A stretch of 64,000 nt of DNA from Archivesica marissinica. Lineage: Eukaryota; Mollusca; Bivalvia; Venerida; Vesicomyidae. Position numbers and translations under genes: made by a program. Below the pieces are notes generated by a model that was not told the DNA's origin, made no database searches, and saw only the letters and a program-made list of their open reading frames with translations. The stretch's first letter is position 1. Every line of letters starts with the position of its first letter. This document shows positions 10,515 to 23,600 of this stretch, piece by piece. Location: positions 29,806,562-29,870,561 of the forward strand of contig CM026401.1 in NCBI GenBank assembly GCA_014843695.1, written 5' to 3'.

Positions 10515-13500
10515 AAATATTGATTGAACATGGCAATTGATCGATACAACAGAACACGTCAATCGATCGATACAACCGAACATGGCAATTGATCGATACA
10601 ACAGAACACGTCAATAGATCGATACAACCGAACATGGCAATTGATCGATACAACAGAACATGGCAATTGATCGATACAACAGAACACGTCAATATATCGA
10701 TACAATCGAACATGGCAATTGATCGATACAACAGAACATGGCAATTGATCGATACAACAGAACACGTCAATAGATCGATATAACCGAACACGTCAATAGA
10801 TCGATATAACCGAAAACGTCAATAGATCGATACAACCGAACACGACAATTGATTGAACACGTCAATAGATCGATACAACCGAACACGTCAATAGATCGAT
10901 ACAACCGAACACGTCAATAGATCGATACAACCGAACAAGTCAATAGATCGATACAACCGAACACGTCAATAGGTCGATACAACCGAACATTAAATATTGA
11001 TTGAACATGGCAATTGATCGATACAACACAACACGTCAATCGATCGATACAACCGAACATGGCAATTGATCGATACAACAGAACATGGCAATTGATCGAT
11101 ACAACAGAACACGTCAATATATCGATACAACCGAACATGGCAATTGATCGATACAACAGAACATGGCAATTGATCGATACAACAGAACACGTCAATAGAT
11201 CGATATAACCGAACACGTCAATAGATCGATATAACCGAAAACGTCAATAGATCGATACAACCGAACACGACAATTGATTGAACACGTCAATAGATCGATA
11301 CAACCGAACACGTCAATAGATCGATACAACCGAACACGTCAATAGATCGATACAACCGAACAAGTCAATAGATCGATACAACCGAACACGTCAATAGATC
11401 GATACAACCGAACACGTCAATAGATCGATACAACAGAACACGTCAATAGATCGATACAACCGAACACGTCAATAGATCGATACAACAGAACACGACAATA
11501 GATCGATACAACCGAACACGTCAATAAATCGATACAACAGAACACGTCAATAGATCGATACAACAGAACACGACAATTGATTGAACACGTCAATATATTG
11601 ATACAACCGATAACGACACTTGATTGAAAACGTCAATAGATCGATACAACCGAACACGACAATTGATTGAACACGTCAATAGATCGATACAACCGAACAC
11701 GACAATTGATTGAACATGTCAATAGATCGATACAACAGAACACGTCAATAGATCGATACAACCGAACACGACAATTGATTGAACACGTCAATAGATTGAT
11801 ACAACCGAACACGACAATTGATTGAACATGTCAATAGATCGATACAACAGAACACGTCAATAGATCGATACAACCGAACACGTCAATAGATCGATATAAC
11901 CGAACACGTCAATAGATCGATACAACAGAACACGTCAATAGATCGATACAACCGAACACGTCAATAGATCGATATAACCGAACACGTCAATAGATCGATA
12001 CAACCGAACACGTCAATAGATCGATACAACAGAACACGTCAATAGATCGATACAACCGAACACGTCAATAGATCGATATAACCGAACACGTCAATAGATC
12101 GATACAACAGAACACGGCAATTGATTGAACACGTCAATAGATCGATACAACCGAACACGTCAATAGATCGATACAACCGAACACGTCAATAGATCGATAC
12201 AACCGAACACGTCAATAGATCGATACAACCAAACACGTCAATAGATCGATATAACCAAACACGTCAATAGATCGATACAACCGAACACGACAATTGATTG
12301 AACACGTCAATAGATCGATACAACAGAACACGTCAATAGATCGATACAACCGAACACGACAATTGATTGAATACGTCAATACAACAGAACACGACAATTG
12401 ATTGAATACGTCAATAGATCGATACAACAGAACACGTCAATAGATCGATAAAACCGAACACGACAATAGATTGAATACGTCAATAGATCGATACAACCGA
12501 ACACGTCAATAGATCGATATAACCAAACACGTCAATAGATCGATACAACAGAACACGACAATATATCGATACAACAGAACACGGCAATTGATTGAACACG
12601 TCAATAGATCGATACAACCGAACACGTCAATAGATCGATACAACAGAACACGTCAATAGATCGATACAACAGAACACGTCAATAGATCGATACAACCGAA
12701 CACGTCAATAGATCGATACAACAGAACACGTCAATAGATCGATACAACAGAACACGTCAATAGATCGATACAACCGAACACGTCAATAGATCGATACAAC
12801 AGAACACGTCAATAGATCAATACAACCGAACATGTCAATAGATCGATACAACCGAACACGTCAATAGATCGATACAACCGAACACGTCAATAGATCGATA
12901 CAACCGAACATGTCAATAGATCGATACAACAGAACACGTCAATAGATCGATACAACCGAACACGTCAATAGATCGATACAACAGAACACGACAATAGATC
13001 GATACAACAGAACACGTCAATAGATCGATACAACCGAACACGTCAATAGATCGATACAACCAAACACGACAATTGATTGAACACGTCACTAGATCGATAC
13101 AACCAAACACGACAATTGATTGAACACGTCAATAGATCCATACAACCGAACACGTCAATAGATCCATACAACCGAACACGTCAATAGATCGATACAACCG
13201 AACACGTCAATAGATCGATACAACAGAACACATCAATAGATTGATACAACCAAACACGACAATTGATTGAACTCGTCAATAGATCCATACAACCGAACAC
13301 GACAATTGATCGATACAACAGAACACGTCACTAGATCGATACAACAGAACACGTCAATAGATCGATACAACAGAACACGTCACTAGATCGATACAACAGA
13401 ACACGTCAATAGATCGATACAACAGAACACATCAATAGATCGATACAACAGAACATGTCAATAGATCGATACAACAGAACACGATAATTGATTGAACACG

Positions 13501-13625
13501 GCAATAGATCGATACAACCGAACACGTCAATAGATCGATACAACCGAACACGGCAATTGATTGAACACGTCACTAGATCGATACAACCAAACACGACAAT
13601 TAATTAATACAAACCGAACAGGTAA
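10515..13625. repeat. 26-bp minisatellite, roughly 115-120 units
   Basis: Unit AACACGTCAATAGATCGATA then CAACCG (26 bp), with variants catggcaattgatcg and a shortened gacaattgattg form. An ~480-bp block starting cattaaatattgattgaaca is present at 10511 and again at about 10988, so there is higher-order duplication. The unit is rich in the palindromes ATCGAT and CAATTG. Small ORFs on both strands are translations of the repeat. Confidence 0.96.
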
Positions 13626-13664
13626 ATTAATTGACACAACTGCACACAATTGATCAGTGTTTCG

Positions 13665-13815
13665 GGCAATTTGTGTGTTTCGACTCTCCAGCTAGTATTG
13701 AGTGAGGAAGACCCTGGACGCCCATCCGAGCAGTATTTCATTCACGGCCGAGTATCCGGGTGGAACCACCGAACTTCCACAAGTAAACTGGATAGCTTCA
13801 ATGACATTGAAGAAT
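13665..13815 (-). repeat. SINE-E copy
   Basis: Shares gtgaggaagaccctggacgc, cacggccgagtatccgggt and ctggatagcttcaatgac with the local SINE-E family (full copy 37893-38110), in reverse orientation. Confidence 0.65.
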
Positions 13816-14027
13816 TATGTGTAACAGTTTCTAAATTTGTTCACTATGTAATATAGAAATTTAAACACAATAGCTTTAATGAATAATCCCTTGTTATCCC
13901 TTAATGTGCAATTTTATTCTAATTTAAACATTTTCTGATAAGCGTCAATGAGTGTCCATGTAGCAATTATTTATTGCTTAGTGCGATTGACTGATGCAAT
14001 GGATCATACAGAATGTAGTGGCCACTT

Positions 14028-14466
14028 AGTCTGGGAACAGGCATTGATATATTTTTCCGGGTCAGTCAAATAAATATATTTTAACACCGAGACTATTAAT
14101 TGGGCCGTATTGAGTTTCTGATTATATCAACGCCTGGGGAAATTTGGGGGATTGTCCGTGTAATTATTGACTCGCATTAATCCTATTAATAGGCCTATTA
14201 GCACGTCACTTAATTAATAACGTATTTGAATCAAAAGCGAGGCAATCAATGTTGATAAAACGTTATAATTGTTTACGGGTCAACGGAACGATAAATAGTT
14301 TTAAAAAGTACAATGTGCATCTGATTTGACATATTTACTAAATATTTAAGTCGTCCTTAGTTCAACTACGCCGAATCGACCCATTACGAGTTTCAGTCTG
14401 TCGATTTTTCACTTTTTAACATCTGGCACAATATGATCAGAAACTCAATACGGCCCAATTAACCCA
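14028..14466. mobile_element. non-autonomous DNA element with TIRs
   Basis: Inverted ends TAATTGGGCCGTATTGAGTT (14098 on) and its reverse complement ending at 14461 (ACTCAATACGGCCCAATTA). The segment 14028-14390 matches a second copy at 46498-46868, sharing cagtcaaataaatatatttt, cctattaataggcctattag and catatttac...aagtcgtcctta. Confidence 0.75.
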
Positions 14467-14810
14467 TTTGATTCTGGATACCGTTCAAGCAGTTGAGTTG
14501 ACAGTTGCATCAGGCTACCGATATATGCAATGGAATGCTATTGAACCATGTTTCAACTCCGTCAGCGAAATTAGCCTAGAACTATATACATATTTTAAAT
14601 ACGGATGTAAATAGACAAATATGCTGAGCATAGGAATACGCTGAGCATAGGTTCCACCACTCTACATAGATTAGACGATGGAGTCCTAGGACATAGGTAC
14701 AAGACTTTGGATAACAATTTGGTTAAATATTTCCTATAATAAATCGTCTGTAGTGTGAAAAGTTCAATGAAACACAAAGTTATATATATTGAAACAGCAA
14801 CAATGTTATA

Positions 14811-15045
14811 GGAAGTCGTGATAGCGCAGTGGATGCGCGTTCGCTTCAGGTGCGAAAGGTCCGGAGTTCGAGCCCCACTGGAGCCGTTACGATTGTGCCC
14901 TTAGGCAAGGCATTTAAATTCCATGTTGCCTCTTCTCTCTCCCTAGTGGCGATGGATTCCATCAGGAATGAGGTCTCTTGAGTGATTTATATAAGTTGAA
15001 ATAACTTGTTTCGCAATCGAGCTAAAATAAATTTGTATAAACTAA
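14811..15045 (+). repeat. SINE-A copy (tRNA-headed), near full length
   Basis: Head gatagcgcagtggatgcgcg and gttcgagccccactggagcc; body cccttaggcaaggcatttaa, gatggattccatcaggaatg; tail cgcaatcgagctaaaataaa. Best reference copy in the window. Others: 19570-19806 (-), 21986-22165 (+), 22688-22745 (+), 23706-23911 (-), 24119-24195 (-), 45175-45394 (-), 51105-51289 (-), 62546-62783 (-). Confidence 0.88.
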
Positions 15046-15282
15046 CAACGCTCCACTTATTTCAGAAGCTTTTTGTTCCATTATATCATTAATGTTTACT
15101 ATAATTATGTTTATTTTCCCGTAGTCTATACAAATGCATGCATCTTGGGTATAGCGATTACCGGCAACATAAGCAATAACCTGTGTATTTGTGTTTCAAA
15201 AAGAGGCTGTGTAAATAATGTTCAATGATAAAATGATATTTAATAAATCATAACTGAATCAATAACAAAGTAAAAGCAACAG

Positions 15283-15598
15283 CAGGGATCATTCTACAGG
15301 GCGATGTGGGCGAAATTGTCGCCCTAGGGACCCTGACTTCGCCCTCTGGGGGCCCCACTTCTCCCTAATAAAATTTTTAAAAAAACATTATATTTTTGTT
15401 TTTACGATTTTCAAACAAGATTTTGTCTAGTAAGATACACTGGCCCATTATAAAGCACTCCTTCTATTCAAATGTTGTATTTAATGGTTGTACTGTGCAT
15501 TTTAACCCTATTTTGCAGAAGTATATTAAAGACTATTTAAGGAAGCGATCACGCGCTTTCTCACTTCTCCAAAAAATTCTGACCTAGAATGAACCCTG
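15283..15598 (+). mobile_element. short non-autonomous element, family F
   Basis: About 316 bp, starting cagggatcattctacagggc and ending gacctagaatgaaccctg, so the ends form a short imperfect inverted repeat. The reverse complement is at 22915-23231. A small ORF inside is shared by both copies and looks like chance. Confidence 0.8.
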
Positions 15599-15603
15599 AA
15601 CAG

Positions 15604-15882
15604 CGTGTGTGTTTTACGTTTATTTATCATCGCTACCAGTTGCCAATATGAGCAACGCATCCTGAAGAGATTAGTCATTTTAGATTTTTGGAGGATAGTG
15701 CAATGATACAGACAGAGACACATTCCAGAGTCTCCGCTGGTTCTTTAACGTGCACAGTGTAAAGCACCGACACGAGACCTCGGTTTAATGTGCCATCTGA
15801 AATACTGTTAATTTTATTAGGGTCAGACGGGGGATCGAACCTGAGATCCCTGGATTACGAAAGCAACAGCACTGGCCTCCAT
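15604..15882 (-). repeat. SINE-C copy
   Basis: Reverse of the SINE-C body (tttacgtttatttatcatcg, cagagtctccgctggttc, gttaattttattagggtcag) with the tRNA-like head at the right end. Confidence 0.85.
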
Positions 15883-16557
15883 CTTTTATCTACGCGGTGA
15901 TACCAATGATCGGTGATGATGTAAATTTCGCCTCATAAGTTTATACCAGTAACAATACATGCCATATAAAGCAATCATGTGACGTCACACGAGTAGCGGG
16001 CACCTTACAAATGCAGCCGATAGACATTGAAATTCACCTAAATATTGACTACATGGATGAAAACTTACGAGAGTTATGAAAAAAAAACAAGCTTTAAATA
16101 AATGAAGGTAAATTTATCTGTAGAATGGACATTTCAGCTTGTTTTTGTTATGGACAGTTGTGGAAATCCGACGGAAATTGTCAATAGTAAACACAAAATG
16201 ACCATGTGCGGTTTATTTGAATTTATTCTAATATCACCGCTCATTAGTATTCACCGATATTAGGGTCACTGGGGATAGTTGTTATTTTAGACTACCAAAA
16301 TATCTGGAACATCTTCTAACTGTTATAGAGTAGTGGTTTGGGGCAGGAATTTTGACTAGGGTGCTCCCCGAGGTAGAACAAAGCGAAATTGGTATATTCT
16401 TGTAGGTTAATGTTTCATAGTTCTTGGCCTATTCAAAACGGTGATTAAAGAAAATAATAGAGCATTTAATAAGATGATGTAGTGTTTTAAAATAAAAGGG
16501 GTTAGGGTAGTATTTTGAAAATAAAACAACTATCAAAGAAATGAAATCGTATATTTT
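15883..16557. other. unannotated spacer
   Basis: AT-rich single-copy looking sequence; no coding frame, RNA gene or clear repeat recognised. Confidence 0.5.
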
Positions 16558-16740
16558 ATATACCGTTGGAACGGGTATGAGTTGTACTTGATGGTGCACC
16601 AACCTCCATAAGAAACTGCCAACTTTTTCATATAAATGAGACACGGCCTGAGCGGGGCTCGAACACGTGACCATCAGTGATGATAGGTTACAGTGGTATA
16701 CAAGTCAGCGACCGTAATGACTCGACCACGGAGGCGGACC
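16558..16740 (-). repeat. SINE-D copy
   Basis: Reverse of SINE-D: gtgcaccaacctccataaga, gcggggctcgaacacgtgac, gactcgaccacggaggc. Confidence 0.8.
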
Positions 16741-16914
16741 CAGCTACATGTAGTTAAATAATGGTTACTGATTGCCTATCAGCCAAGCGCTTGGCCTTCA
16801 AGGATTGGATTCATAAAGTACTGATAAGGAATGTCAGAAATGTCTGGCGTCTTTCAATAATAAACGAACACACACATTTACATGTTCTACAGTAAAAATA
16901 TCAATTCTTCATAG

Positions 16915-17160
16915 TAAAAGAGGATTTGTTTGTTTGTTTGGGGTTTTGAACAAACAGCTTAGTTCATATAGCGACTGTTCATCTATTATTCGTGGATACT
17001 GGGTGCCTTTCCAAGCAGTATTTCAGACACGGACGGGCACCAACTAGATAGCTTCCTCACTTGAATGAATGAATTTGACACCCACAGTGAGATTTGAAAC
17101 TAAAGTGGTGAGGGGCAAGTGATTTGAAGTCACCAACCTAACGACTCGGAGGCGTCTAAA
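16915..17160 (-). repeat. SINE-E copy
   Basis: Reverse of SINE-E: gggtgcctttccaagcagta, agatagcttcctcacttg, gcaagtgatttgaagtcacc and the tRNA-like end aacctaacgactcggag. Confidence 0.65.
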
Positions 17161-17165
17161 GAGGA

Positions 17166-17171
17166 TTTATT
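17166..17171 (-). other. candidate poly(A) signal for PIGA
   Basis: AATAAA on the minus strand about 340 nt past the PIGA stop codon. It is a plausible 3' end signal, but a six-base AT-rich motif is weak evidence. Confidence 0.25.
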
Positions 17172-17224
17172 GTATCGGGTTACAAAAGGTGTTCATGCTC
17201 AGTGACAACCTCTTGTATGTATGT

Positions 17225-17410
17225 TCAATTAATGTCAAGCCCGTTGTGAGGACCTAGACAGGTTTCCTGGTTTGCAGGGACCTAGATATGTTTCCGGGGC
17301 AGGCTTAGCCGATATAAGCAGTTAACCAGTACTCAGCAATGTGTGTGAGGTACAATGGCACCTGGCCGAGTATCAAACCCGAGAACCTTCGATTCCAAAA
17401 CCAATGACGC
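17225..17410 (-). repeat. divergent tRNA-headed SINE-like repeat
   Basis: Reverse-oriented repeat with gcagttaaccagtactcagc and a tRNA-like end tatcaaacccgagaaccttc. Related in layout to the other SINEs, but no second copy is seen here. Confidence 0.4.
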
Positions 17411-17506
17411 TACTCTTGTGGGGCATTAAAGAAAACACTTTCAATCAGAACATGAATTACAATAGGAAAATATATAAATATATCTAAAATATTAATCAAA
17501 GACATG

Positions 17507-17626
17507 TTATTTTTTTAATCGTCCTCTTTGTGACGTGTGTTCTGTGGTTAGTTTGCGTTTGTTATCATTGCTACATGCTGCAGCTCTTCTGTATGTGGCT
17601 GCGAAATCTGGGCATTCTTCAATTGC
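17507..17626 (-). CDS. PIGA: PIGA exon 12 (terminal coding exon)
   Basis: 120 nt including [22 protein letters not shown], then a basic, polar tail ending RGRLKK. This matches in position and character the short hydrophilic lumenal tail of PIGA, which is poorly conserved. Acceptor cttattacag. Placement rests on phase 0 continuity with exon 11 and on order. Confidence 0.75.
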   Translation of the reverse strand, partial: AIEECPDFAATYRRAAACSNDNKRKLTTEHTSQRGRLKK

Positions 17627-20600
17627 CTGTAATAAGACATGAATGTTGTACATGTCAAGCCTATTATAGATTACAGTTTAGATGATATAAACAATAATTC
17701 TGCTTTGCACTACCGTACTTACTCGCCTATAAGACGGTATTTTTATCACCAGATTATTGCTCTAAGTGGCTTCCCGTCTTATAAGTGAGTGATAAATTTT
17801 TTTTAAATAAATTAAAAAACATTGTTATTAAATCATTTTGTTTCAACTCAATAAATGATATGATGCCTTTGAAATAACTGAAAGGGTGTAAGAAAAGCAT
17901 AGACTCTCACAGCTCTATCTCGAAACTTTTAGCAAATCAAATTAATTGTTGTGCATCAGTGCATTTCTTTATGATTTGACATAATTTACAGTACAATTTG
18001 TATGATCTTTACTTCTGAGTGGTTTCCATTTTCTCAACCCGTCTTATATGCGGGTCTATGCAAAATACCATTGATTTAAGAGCAAAGTTGGAGATCGTCT
18101 TATAGTCGAGATCTTCTTATAGGTGAGTAAATACGGAATATGAAGTCAACAAGCTAGATAGTCTTCTCTCGCAGCCCATATCAAACTAGAGGATAGTACT
18201 CAGAGAGAGGTAATCCCCCGCACGGGTATTTGTCTTCTCTCACAGCCCATTTCAAACAAGAGGATAGCACTCAGAGAGAGGTAATCCCCCGCACGGGTAT
18301 TAGTCTTCTCCCGCAGCCCATTTCAAACTAGAGGATAGCACACATAGAGAGGTAATCCCCCACACTGGTATTAGTCTTCTCCTCCCACAGCCCATTTCAA
18401 ACTAGAGGATAGCACCCAGAGAGAGGTAATCCCCCACACGGGTATTAGTCTTCTCCCGCATCCCATTTCAAACTAGAGGATAGCACTCGGAGAGAGGTAA
18501 TCCCCCACACTGGTATTAGTCCTCTCTCGCATCCCATTTCAAACTAGAGGATAGCACTCGGAGAGAGGTAATCCCCCACACTGGTATTAGTCCTCTCTCG
18601 CATCCCATTTCAAACTAGAGGATAGCACTCGGAGAGAGGTAATCCCCCACACTGGTATTAGTCCTCTCTCGCATCCCATTTCAAACTAGAGGATAGCACA
18701 CATAGCGAGGTAATCCCCCACACTGGTATTTGACATAAAAAACAAATGCTTGATTACATATAACAGAGAAAGATCAAGCCCAAGGTCACAGGATATGGTT
18801 GCTATTAAAAATCTATCTACCATTTTAGTTATCTTGTACACAGACATACACACAGTCAGTTTTAGTTATCTTGTACACAGACAGATGCACCCAAAAATAA
18901 AAACAATCACCCACTACATGTATATTTGAGAAATCACTAAACTGTCCAAAAACAAAACAAAAACAAAGAAAATTCATTGAATTTATGTCCCAGCGAAAAG
19001 TGGTTTCTGGTCGGATATAACATCAATATTTTCATCCACATTTGGTCCACATCCTTGGAAACTGCAGGACTAAGAATAACGGGTAAAACAATGGGTCACA
19101 GCTCCATCCATTAATCAACAAAAGTACAGTCAACCCTGTGTTAAGCAGCCAGCAACGGGAATCACAAAAAATGGCTGCTTAGCACAGGTGGCTGCTTAAT
19201 AGAGGTCAAAAATATAATAAACAACATATTGGGAATCTGGAAACTGGCTGCAGGTTGGCTGCTTAATAGAGGTGACCACTAACACAGGTTTGACTGTATG
19301 TAAACAATGCTTATTGTGCATGCGTGACACAACAACATATGTTAAAACAGCTGTCTTAGATGTTTGTTCTGATTACCAATAACAAGCGATGCTTTCTGAA
19401 TACATGCAGGGAGTGACGAACCGATTCAGGAATGTTATACTTTCACTTAGTGTTTTGTTCATACAAATTTATTTTAGCTTAATTGCAAAACAGAGTATGC
19501 TTAAATGGTGTCACTGGGGTCAGAAGCTAGGTCACTATGTTAGCAAGGAAAATGTACTATTAATATATTAGCTTAGTTTATACAAATTTATTTTAGCCTG
19601 ATTGTGAAACAAGTTCTTACAACTTATATTAATCATTATCGAGACCTCATTCCTGATGAAATCCATCGCCACGAGAGAGAGCGAAGAGGTATGTGGAATT
19701 TAAATGCCTTGCATAAGGGCACAATCATAACGGTTCCAGCGGGTCGCAAACTCCGGGCATTTCGCACCTGAAGCGAACGCGCATCCACTGCGCTATCACA
19801 ACTTTCACTTTCAGTTTGTAATATTGCAAAAAAAAAAACACGATTACTGAGTGAAAATAATTAATTCAAATTATAATGGAAGAATGTGTAGTACCATTAC
19901 TACTTGTACGTAAAATTTCAAATTTTATATTATTTTTATTTTCATACAAAATACATCACTTTCAGCAAAATATTGCAGTGTCTGTAATGTGACTAACCTG
20001 TTGCGGTTGAAGGAAGGTAAGCAGCCAGAGAAAGAAGAGATCTATCACCATCGCTATCACAAACAGCTTGCCAGCAAGGGGACCACACTGGTAGTATCTG
20101 AAATGCACCCAAATAATTATTTTTCCAGAGTAAATACAAATTATTTGTATCAGGTTTGTCTAAAGTGTATTCTATGAGACGCAAAAGACTATCACAAAAT
20201 AGTTCATGTTGTGACTAATAATGCTTCTAAGGGAGTTACCAACAGCCCCTGACTTGAGCACATGGTCAGCATATATATCGTAGTCTCTGTGGCCTAGGGG
20301 TCTAGTGCGCCGTCGTTCGAACTCACTGTTCACTGCCAATAACAGGGCTGTGGTTTCACTATGTACCAGGCGCTTCACGGAGGTTGGAGAGTAGGGTACT
20401 GGTTCTTACCGAAGAAATGCGTGTGTTTTACTATCTGCCACAACAGACTGATCTGACAATAATCTTCAATCTGTTGAACTTGGTCAGTAACTGGTAGAAG
20501 CAGAAACATTCGGGTAGTACAACCGACATTCTGCAAGACATCTGGATAGCTTCCTCACATGATGGCATTCAGAACCCTGATGGTATACTATCCTCCAGCA

Positions 20601-23600
20601 GTGAGGGACAAGTGACTAACCACTGGATAGCTTCCTCACATGATGGCATTCAGCACCCTGATGGTATACTATCCTCCAGCAGTGAGGGACAAGTGTCAAT
20701 GACTAACCACTGGATAGCTTCCTCACATGATGGCATTCAGCACCCTGATGGTATACTATCCTCCAGCAGTGAGGGACAAGTGTCACTGACTAACCACTGG
20801 ATAGCTTCCTCACATGATGGCATTCAGCACCCTGATGGTATACTATCCTCCAGCAGTGAGGGACAAGTGTCAATGACTAACCACTGGATAGCTTCCTCAC
20901 ATGATGGCATTCAGCACCCTGATGGTATACTATCCTCCAGCAGTGAGGGACAAGTGTCAATGACTAACCACTCGGCCCATGCAGGTTCCCTATTGTACTA
21001 ACTATACTGTACCTTCTAATTCTTGTGTCAAGGTGACTGTGAGGCAATTTATGCACCATATCATAGACGACCTCTGTTCTCCGGGCGACATTCGGCCATG
21101 TGTACATGTTTTTGATACGCTCGTGAGCGATGTATGGATCTATGACGCTACCAGCTCGCCGATCGGCTATAGCCTGTTCTAGCGCTGAGAGTAAGGCTGC
21201 AATGGTAAATGAGTGAACATTTCAGGTGTGACATTGGCCTTCAAGCTATATGACAAATGCGACAGTGACCTTCAAGCTATTGACAAGTTCAACATTGACC
21301 TTTCAAGCTATGTGACTAGTGTGACATTGACTGTAAGACTATCTAACAAGTGTGACATTGACCGTAACACTTTCTGACAGGTGTGACATTGACCGTAAAG
21401 CTACATGACAAGTGTGACAAGACTTTCAAGCTACGCGACTAGTGTGACATTGACCGCCAAGCTACATAACATGAGTGACATTGACCGTCAAGCTACATGA
21501 CATGAGTGACATTGACCTCCAAGCTACATGACTAGCAAACTTCTCCTTTGTATCCACACATTTGGCTGTGATGGACATTTATGAACAATTCAAGGAAAAT
21601 AACTCTGGAGTTACCGAGGGGATTGGAACAACAGTTGGCTGGACACAAACAAGTATTGGGAAACATATTTGTACAATAACAATTTACTCCACATAAATGC
21701 CATACAATCAATATCTATGGGAATATATAACGACGTGGAACAGCAGCTATAAGCACACTTATAGCTGCTGTTCCACGTCGTTATATATTCCCATAGATAT
21801 TGATTGTTGAGTATGTAGTACAGTGTACCTATTGCTTATCAGCATTATGGAGAAAAACGATTATTGTGGATTAAAGGGTTAAATTCCAGTCCATGTTCAA
21901 CATACTGCTAATACTGAATGGACAACTCAGCTACAGACCAAATTTGGCAAACATTTCTACTAATAGTAGATATATAATATATTTATAGGAAGTCGTGATA
22001 GCGCAGTGATAGCGTGTTCACTTCACGTGCGAAAGTTCCCGAGTTCGAGCCCCGCTGTAGCCGTTACAATTGTGCCCTTAGGCAAGGCATTTAAATTCCA
22101 CAATGCCTCTTCTTTCTCGTGGCGATGGATTCCATCAGGAATGAGTTATCGAGAGTGATTATTATAATATGGTGCGAGCCGTTGTCTAAGGTTGCTAAAA
22201 CTTGTGGCCCAAACCATTTGTATTGTCATGCTATGTATTGTATTTTTACGTGTATTACATAATTTTATGTATTATTTATTTGCAATAAAATATGGTTAAA
22301 TAAAAAAATATGTGATTCATTTTGCGTTTATGCGTAGTACCGTGGTTTATTAGAATGCGCCGTGCGGCCCAGTACTTCCGGCTTCAGCATTCGAGGTTTC
22401 TGTTGAGGTTACCTCACCCTTAGGATAGAACTTTTAAGGCGGCCATATATTCGCCTGATGCACACGTTGTGGGACACGTGGAGTATTTAATAGGAGTAGC
22501 TTTGCCATGTGCTATCCTGCCCCGTCCTGGTAGGTACACCGCCATATGGTCCGGGACTGCTTATTTAATTCACAGCTAACCCCCATATCTGAGGGCCGTT
22601 CCCCTATCCGCCACCCGAGGACTCGCTGGGTAGGGGATGGTCGCCCCACTACTGAATTGGAAGCAGCATGGTCCCAGAAAAAATTTAATATAAGTTGTAA
22701 GAACTTGTTTCACAATCGAGCTAAAATAAATTTGTACAAACTAAACTAATATATTAATAGTACATTTTCCTTGCTTGCTAACATAGTGAGCAAGCTTCTG
22801 ACCCCAGTGACCCCATTTAAACATACTCTATAGAGGGCTACAGGTCAATTATGTAAATATTCAGAGTATCGGTTCATTAGGAGATGTGAATTGAATCCAA
22901 TAGTTGATGTATACAGTGTTCATTCTAGGTCAGAATTTTTGGGAGAAGTGAGAAAGCGCGTGATCGCTTCCTTAAATGGTGTTCTTTAATATACTTCTGC
23001 AAAATAGGGTTAAAATGCACAGTACAACCATTAAATACAACATTTGAATAGAAGGAGTGCTTTATAATGGGCCAGTGTATCTTACTAGACAAAATTTGAA
23101 AATAGTAAAAACCAAACAAATATTTTATTTTTTTTAAAAATTTTTAAGGGAGAAGTGGGGCCCCCAGAGGGCAAAGTCAGGGTCCCTAGGGCGACAATTT
23201 TGCCCACATCGCCCTCTAAACTGATCCCTGTGTATAGCCACTTTAATACAGGACTAACTCACCTTTGACACTGGTGAATTGAATCCAATAGTTGATGTAT
23301 AGCCACTTTAATACAGGACTAACTCACCTTTGACACTGGGTTCTGCTAGTGTGATCATGTCTGGGGGAAGTACTTCGGGTACCCCACCCACCCTGGTACT
23401 CACTACCTGTAAACTAGGAACAAATATATACATCAAAATGGGTGTAATAATTATAACCACAGTCAAACCTGTGCTAAAGGCCACCTCCGAATAAAGGCCG
23501 CATATGAAAAACCTGTCTCCAAAGACCACCATCTTTCTCTCCCGTCGAGCCATTTTCAATGCATTTTAACCCTCTATTGAGAGGCCACCTGCCAACAAAG

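Noticed and set aside
10515..13625. CRISPR-like array
   Set aside because: The 26-bp units are directly adjacent with no unique spacers, and the DNA is eukaryotic. The same applies to the other arrays here.
14811..14885. tRNA gene
   Set aside because: A- and B-box-like motifs only; the same head occurs in many SINE copies with a common body and tail. The same reasoning was applied to all other tRNA-like heads.
15396..15587. Conserved small ORF also seen at 22925-23119
   Set aside because: Lies within the family F mobile element; shared by descent of the repeat, with frame differences near the end.
20612..21001. 129-codon ORF
   Set aside because: 87-bp SINE-derived repeat divisible by three.
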